Positions 60,799 through 64,000 of a stretch of DNA of 64,000 nt are shown here, one piece after another; within the stretch, counting starts at the first letter, position 1; each line of letters opens with the position of its first letter. Origin of the DNA: Nocardia tenerifensis NBRC 101015 (lineage in GTDB: Bacteria; Actinomycetota; Actinomycetes; Mycobacteriales; Mycobacteriaceae); NCBI RefSeq assembly GCF_000308715.1, contig NZ_BAGH01000309.1, positions 1 through 64,000 on the forward strand, in the 5' to 3' direction. Both the position numbers and the translations under genes were made by a program. The notes under the pieces were generated by a model, which saw only the letters and a list, made by a program, of their open reading frames with translations, did no database searches and was not told the origin of the DNA.

Positions 60799-61111
60799 GT
60801 GTGGTCGCCTGCGGCGCTGTGGCTTTCGGCTACAGCGCCGTATTTGTTGTGCGCCAGCGCTTTTCGACTCAAATGAATGAAGGCCCTCGAACCCTCCGGA
60901 TAAAACCGTCCAGTTTGAATGTTGGTCGGGCAATCCGTTGTGTGGCAATGGTTCTCGCCGCGCGTCGGCGCGAACGAACCCTGTCCGCGGTAACGATCTT
61001 CCCCACGCTGGTATACGTATCCCGTACGCTTCGACAGCGTTTCGGCCCCAACACGCCGGATAACCCTTATCTGGCAGCACAGATCCTCTCCGCTCACCGA
61101 AAGGCGCTTCC
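60799..61111. other. 313-base gap before arsC-like gene
   Basis: It begins with the terminator at 60812-60840. The rest is less GC-rich (60840-61080) and probably holds the arsC-like promoter. No gene seen. Confidence 0.5.
60812..60840 (+). terminator. Terminator after the DUF2236 gene
   Basis: CGGCGCTGT (60812-60820) and ACAGCGCCG (60832-60840) are perfect arms with an 11-base loop, followed by TATTTGTTG. Confidence 0.7.
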
Positions 61112-61525
61112 ATGCCGCACAAGCCCGCCGTGCTGTTCATCTGCGTGCACAACGCGGGCAGATCGCAGATGGCCGCCGGGTTTCTCAGCGCGCTCGCCGG
61201 TGATCGGATCGAGGTCAGGACGGCGGGCAGCGCCCCGGCCGCCGCGCTCAACCCGGTCGCCGTCGCCGCCATGGCCGAGGTCGGCATCGACATCTCGGGC
61301 CGTACTCCCAAGCCGCTGACCATGGACGCGGTCGGCATCTCCGACGTGGTGATCACCATGGGCTGCGGCGACGCCTGTCCCTTCTTCCCCGGCATCAGCT
61401 ACCGCGACTGGCCCCTGCCCGACCCGTCCGCCCAACCCCTCGACGTGGTCCGCGCCACCCGCGACCGCATCCGGATTCTCGTCGAGAACCTCATCGCCGA
61501 ACTCGTTCCGGCCCTGGCCCGCTGA
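61112..61525 (+). CDS. arsC: Arsenate reductase, low-molecular-weight phosphatase fold
   Basis: A 137-residue protein with the P-loop CVHNAGRSQM (Cys11) and the resolving-cysteine region GCGDACPFFPG, plus DWPLPDPS, the general-acid loop. Such enzymes reduce arsenate to arsenite, in actinobacteria often with mycothiol. No ars efflux gene is adjacent. Confidence 0.92.
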   Translation: MPHKPAVLFICVHNAGRSQMAAGFLSALAGDRIEVRTAGSAPAAALNPVAVAAMAEVGIDISGRTPKPLTMDAVGISDVVITMGCGDACPFFPGISYRDWPLPDPSAQPLDVVRATRDRIRILVENLIAELVPALAR

Positions 61526-61582
61526 CCGCGCCGGTCCGATTTGTTCAAGACCGGCGGCGCGCGGGCTGGTTACCGTGCGGGT

Positions 61583-61984
61583 ATGACTCCACAATTCGAC
61601 GTCATCGGCATCGTTGTCACCGACATGAGCGCCTCGGTCGCCTTCTACCGGCGTCTCGGCCTCGACTTTCCCGCGGGCTCGGAGGCGGAGCCGCACGCCG
61701 AGGCCGCGCTGCCCAACGGCTTTCGGCTGGCCCTCGACACCGAGGCCACGATCAAGTCCTTCCACCCCACCTGGGCGGCGCCGACCGGCGCGGGGCGCAT
61801 CGGGCTCGCGTTCCGCTGCGCCGACCCCGCCGAGGTCGACTCCGTCTACAACGCGCTGGTCGACGCCGGCTACCACGGCGAGTTGAAGCCGTGGGACGCC
61901 TTCTGGGGCCAGCGCTACGCCAGCATCCAGGACCCGGACGGCAACGGCATCGATCTGTACGCGGCGCTGCCGACCGCGGACTGA
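61583..61984 (+). CDS. VOC/glyoxalase-like domain protein
   Basis: A 133-residue single VOC module: FDVIGIVVTDMSASVAFYRRLGLDFP at the start and ASIQDPDGNGIDLYAALP at the end. ATG 61583 gives the standard N-terminus. The substrate is unknown; some VOC proteins bind toxins such as bleomycin. It abuts the convergent AraC gene. Confidence 0.9.
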   Translation: MTPQFDVIGIVVTDMSASVAFYRRLGLDFPAGSEAEPHAEAALPNGFRLALDTEATIKSFHPTWAAPTGAGRIGLAFRCADPAEVDSVYNALVDAGYHGELKPWDAFWGQRYASIQDPDGNGIDLYAALPTAD

Positions 61985-62800
61985 TCAGCCGGTCCGGTAT
62001 CGAGTCGTCTCACCGGGAGCTTCCGCCGGCGAGCCGAGGCCGCGTCCAGTTATCAACTGTCCCAGGGGCATTCCGGCTAGATCGCGCACCTCCCGCGCCA
62101 GGTGTGCCTGATCCGCGAACCCGGTGGCCGCCGCGGTGTCGGCGAACGACACGCCGGCGCGCGCCAGCGCCAGCGCCCGTTGCAGCCGCAGCACACGGGC
62201 CAGGGTCTTGGGCCCGTAACCGAACGCCGCGAGCGACCGCCGATGCAGCAGCCGGGCGTTCAGTCCGGCCGCCTCGGCGGTCGCACCCACCGACCAGCCC
62301 GCGTTCAGGGCCGCGACCACCCGTCGCAGCACCGGATCGGGCGGCGCGACCTCCGCCGCCCGCCGCAACGCGACGCGCTCGAGCTCGGCCACCGGATCAT
62401 CGGTCGCCGCGAGCCTCTCGTTCAGCCGACGCACCGTCCCCGCCGACCACACGTCGGCCAGATCGATGCGCTGATCCCGCAGTTCGTCCGCGGGCACGCC
62501 CAACAGCGCGGGAGCCGTCCCCGGAAAGAATCGAATCCCGGCATACCGGGTGCCAGGCACCGCCACCGGCCGGAAAGCCCGTGTATCAGGCCCGGCGACA
62601 ACCAACCGCCCGCCGACCCACAGCAGATCCATGCACCCGTCCGGCAGCACCGGCGTCGGGGCGTCGTGCTCCGTCACCGTCCGCGTCCACACCACGGCCC
62701 GCCCGAACCTGGACGGCCGCTCCCGATACCCTGGCGGTGCCTCACTCGCTACGACGGACTGCACGCGCCCGACGCTACCCGCGCCCTCCGACACACTCAC
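61985..62800 (-). CDS. AraC-family transcriptional regulator (DUF6597 N-domain)
   Basis: A 271-residue protein. The N-terminal DUF6597 domain has LPDGCMDLLWVGGRLVVAGPDT; the C-terminal HTH has GWSVGATAEAAGLNARLLHRR and VSFADTAAATGFADQAHLAREVRDLAG, an AraC double HTH. Start GTG 62800. It is divergent from the DHFR-like gene, 103 bases away, which may be its target. Confidence 0.9.
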   Translation of the reverse strand: MSVSEGAGSVGRVQSVVASEAPPGYRERPSRFGRAVVWTRTVTEHDAPTPVLPDGCMDLLWVGGRLVVAGPDTRAFRPVAVPGTRYAGIRFFPGTAPALLGVPADELRDQRIDLADVWSAGTVRRLNERLAATDDPVAELERVALRRAAEVAPPDPVLRRVVAALNAGWSVGATAEAAGLNARLLHRRSLAAFGYGPKTLARVLRLQRALALARAGVSFADTAAATGFADQAHLAREVRDLAGMPLGQLITGRGLGSPAEAPGETTRYRTG

Positions 62801-62903
62801 TCGACCATTAGCAGCGAAACCTGGTCGGCAGGCCTCCGCGAACTCCTGCGATGAGTTCGGGCGCGCGCCACCGTCTTACGTGAGACCGAAGAGAGGGAAG
62901 ATC

Positions 62904-63485
62904 ATGAAAATCCTGGCTCGCCTGTGCACGAGTGCCGACGGATACGTCACCACCCCGAACGGATGGCCGCCGCAGGTCGTCGACCCCGTCCACGCACCCG
63001 GCAGTCACGGGATCGCCGAGTTCCTCGACGGCTGCGAGGCCGCGCTGATGGGACGCACCACCTTTGAGCCCGCGCTCACCAACGATCGCTGGCCGTGGCC
63101 GGATCTGCAGGTGTTCGTGCTGGGTTCGCATCGGCCGGCGGGCACGCCCGACCACGTCACCGTCGAGAGTGATCCGGTGCGCCTGCTGCAGCGCATGCGC
63201 GCGGCCAATCGCGGCGGCGACGTCCATCTCATCGGCGGCCCGAGCACCGTCGAGACCTTCCGCGCGATCGGCGCGCTGGACAAGCTCGAACTGGTTGTCC
63301 TGCCGTTCCTGCTCGGCGGCGGCATGCGGCTGACCGACTCGCTCGACCCGCGGATCGGCCTCACCTTCGAGAGCTCCCGCGCACTGCCCGGCGGCTCCGT
63401 CGAGATCGTCTACACCGTCGACCCGGAGCGCGAATCCTCCCGCGCCAACGACCCGAACTGGGCTCCCGCCTCGCAACGGCGATGA
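62904..63485 (+). CDS. Dihydrofolate-reductase-fold (RibD C-terminal-like) protein
   Basis: A 193-residue protein of the DHFR/RibD_C family: MKILARLCTSADGYV start, ALMGRTTFEP, LGSHRPA, DVHLIGGPSTVETF and VLPFLLGGGMRLTD. These probable NADPH reductases have mostly unknown substrates in actinobacteria. ATG 62904 has AGGGAAG upstream. Confidence 0.9.
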   Translation: MKILARLCTSADGYVTTPNGWPPQVVDPVHAPGSHGIAEFLDGCEAALMGRTTFEPALTNDRWPWPDLQVFVLGSHRPAGTPDHVTVESDPVRLLQRMRAANRGGDVHLIGGPSTVETFRAIGALDKLELVVLPFLLGGGMRLTDSLDPRIGLTFESSRALPGGSVEIVYTVDPERESSRANDPNWAPASQRR

Positions 63486-63493
63486 GGCGTGCC

Positions 63494-63991
63494 TCAGCGA
63501 GGCGTCGGAACCGGGAGCACTCCGCGTGGGACGACGCGGACGAAGGCGTCGGGGTGGGCGGCGGCGATTTTCGAGTCGGGGTCTTTGCAGCCGACCGTGA
63601 CGTCGCCCGCCGGCGCGGCGGAGAACGTCCACACCGTCATCCAGTCCTTGCCATTCAGCGATTCGGTCTTTTTCACGTCGGAGGATCGCAGATCTTCGTT
63701 CCGCCCGGAACTGTCGACCACCGTGCAGCGCAAGTCGTTCGCGGCCTGGCCCCACTCCGCGGGCACCCGGATATCCATCACGGCGTCGGCGGGTATCGCG
63801 ACTTTCTTGGTCTCGCCGAGCGGGATTCGCACGCCGGTTTCGTCGTCGGCCGCGGCGGGCGTCGTCTCTCGCGAACTCGAGGTTCCCGGATTACTCGACG
63901 AGGACGATTCCTTGCTCGTCGACTTGTCGTCGGAGCATCCCGAAACCACGACCGCGACCAGCGCCGGACCGACCAGCCATATCAGTTTCAC
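63494..63991 (-). CDS. Putative lipoprotein
   Basis: A 165-residue protein with a lipoprotein signal: hydrophobic core LIWLVGPALVAVVV then lipobox VSGC at Cys19. A Ser/Thr-rich linker of about 35 residues leads to a globular domain with two cysteines (LRCTVVDSSG, VGCKDPDS). Start GTG 63991, near the window edge. Function unknown. Confidence 0.85.
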   Translation of the reverse strand: MKLIWLVGPALVAVVVSGCSDDKSTSKESSSSSNPGTSSSRETTPAAADDETGVRIPLGETKKVAIPADAVMDIRVPAEWGQAANDLRCTVVDSSGRNEDLRSSDVKKTESLNGKDWMTVWTFSAAPAGDVTVGCKDPDSKIAAAHPDAFVRVVPRGVLPVPTPR

Positions 63992-64000
63992 AGCTCAAAC

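Noticed and set aside
1..64000. CRISPR array
   Set aside because: No regularly spaced short direct repeats were found; the 18-bp repeats at 81-134 have no spacers and the hairpin units at 13040-13512 vary in length.
1..64000. Complete insertion sequence
   Set aside because: No transposase frame with terminal inverted repeats was seen; the only mobile-type remains are the integrase and HNH relics.

Overview
The base composition (high GC), codon use, and gene content (DUF574-type methyltransferase, wax-ester synthase, DUF2236 oxygenase, many HTH regulators, a DUF222/HNH relic, mycobacterial-type stress-sensor membrane proteins) point to an actinomycete, most likely Nocardia or a close mycolic-acid-bearing relative. 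This is inferred from gene families only; no rRNA or other species marker is present.

Layout. 1-5.5 kb: end of a Gly-rich protein, two paralogous small multi-TM proteins (one in an operon with an HTH protein), a VOC protein, and a minus-strand set of DHA2 exporter, secreted protein and secreted acyl-carrier-like protein. 5.6-12.1 kb: a CocE-type hydrolase with a wax-ester synthase/DGAT, then a MarR unit (DUF6790, TMEM175, MarR) with two matching operator sites, and a DsbA-like protein. 12.2-19.9 kb: accessory ground with a DUF574 methyltransferase, an array of hairpins, a broken HNH/DUF222 gene, tRNA-Ala(GGC), divergent PucR and MerR regulators, a decayed integrase and an IclR regulator. 20.4-28.1 kb: a translationally coupled three-gene synthase (AT-ACP; FabL-like ER-KS-CLF-KR-DH; enediyne-E7-like thioesterase). 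28.3-34.1 kb: SnoaL-like, ABC1 kinase, a divergent HxlR/quinone oxidoreductase pair, and an ImmA/IrrE peptidase with a DUF6545 membrane protein. 34.7-48.3 kb: a second biosynthetic locus with a highly reducing PKS (KS-AT-DH-cMT-ER-KR-ACP-TE), a halogenase-like flavoprotein, an alpha/beta hydrolase, a hotdog thioesterase, a dienoyl-CoA-reductase-like SDR, and a divergent HTH regulator behind a promoter region full of TGTGCAY boxes. 48.5-49.6 kb: a ribbon-helix-helix gene with an uncharacterised partner. 49.9-64 kb: mostly housekeeping and stress genes (MFS, phosphoglucomutase, fluoride channel, secreted lipase, DHA2 exporter with TetR, sugar-lactone oxidase, sirtuin, DUF2236 protein, arsenate reductase, VOC, AraC, DHFR-like, lipoprotein).

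How it works together. The window holds two different lipid/polyketide factories only 6.6 kb apart. The first carries every activity needed for a fully reduced iterative chain, in a domain order I do not know from a characterised system: a FabL-class enoyl reductase fused in front of a PUFA-synthase-like KS-CLF. The second looks like a fungal highly reducing PKS in a bacterial genome, with a flavin-dependent tailoring enzyme. Its AT domain is interrupted by a single extra G (C on the plus strand) in a homopolymer, so either the assembly has an error or the gene is switched off. Several palindromic or repeated operator candidates lie exactly where local regulators would be expected to act.
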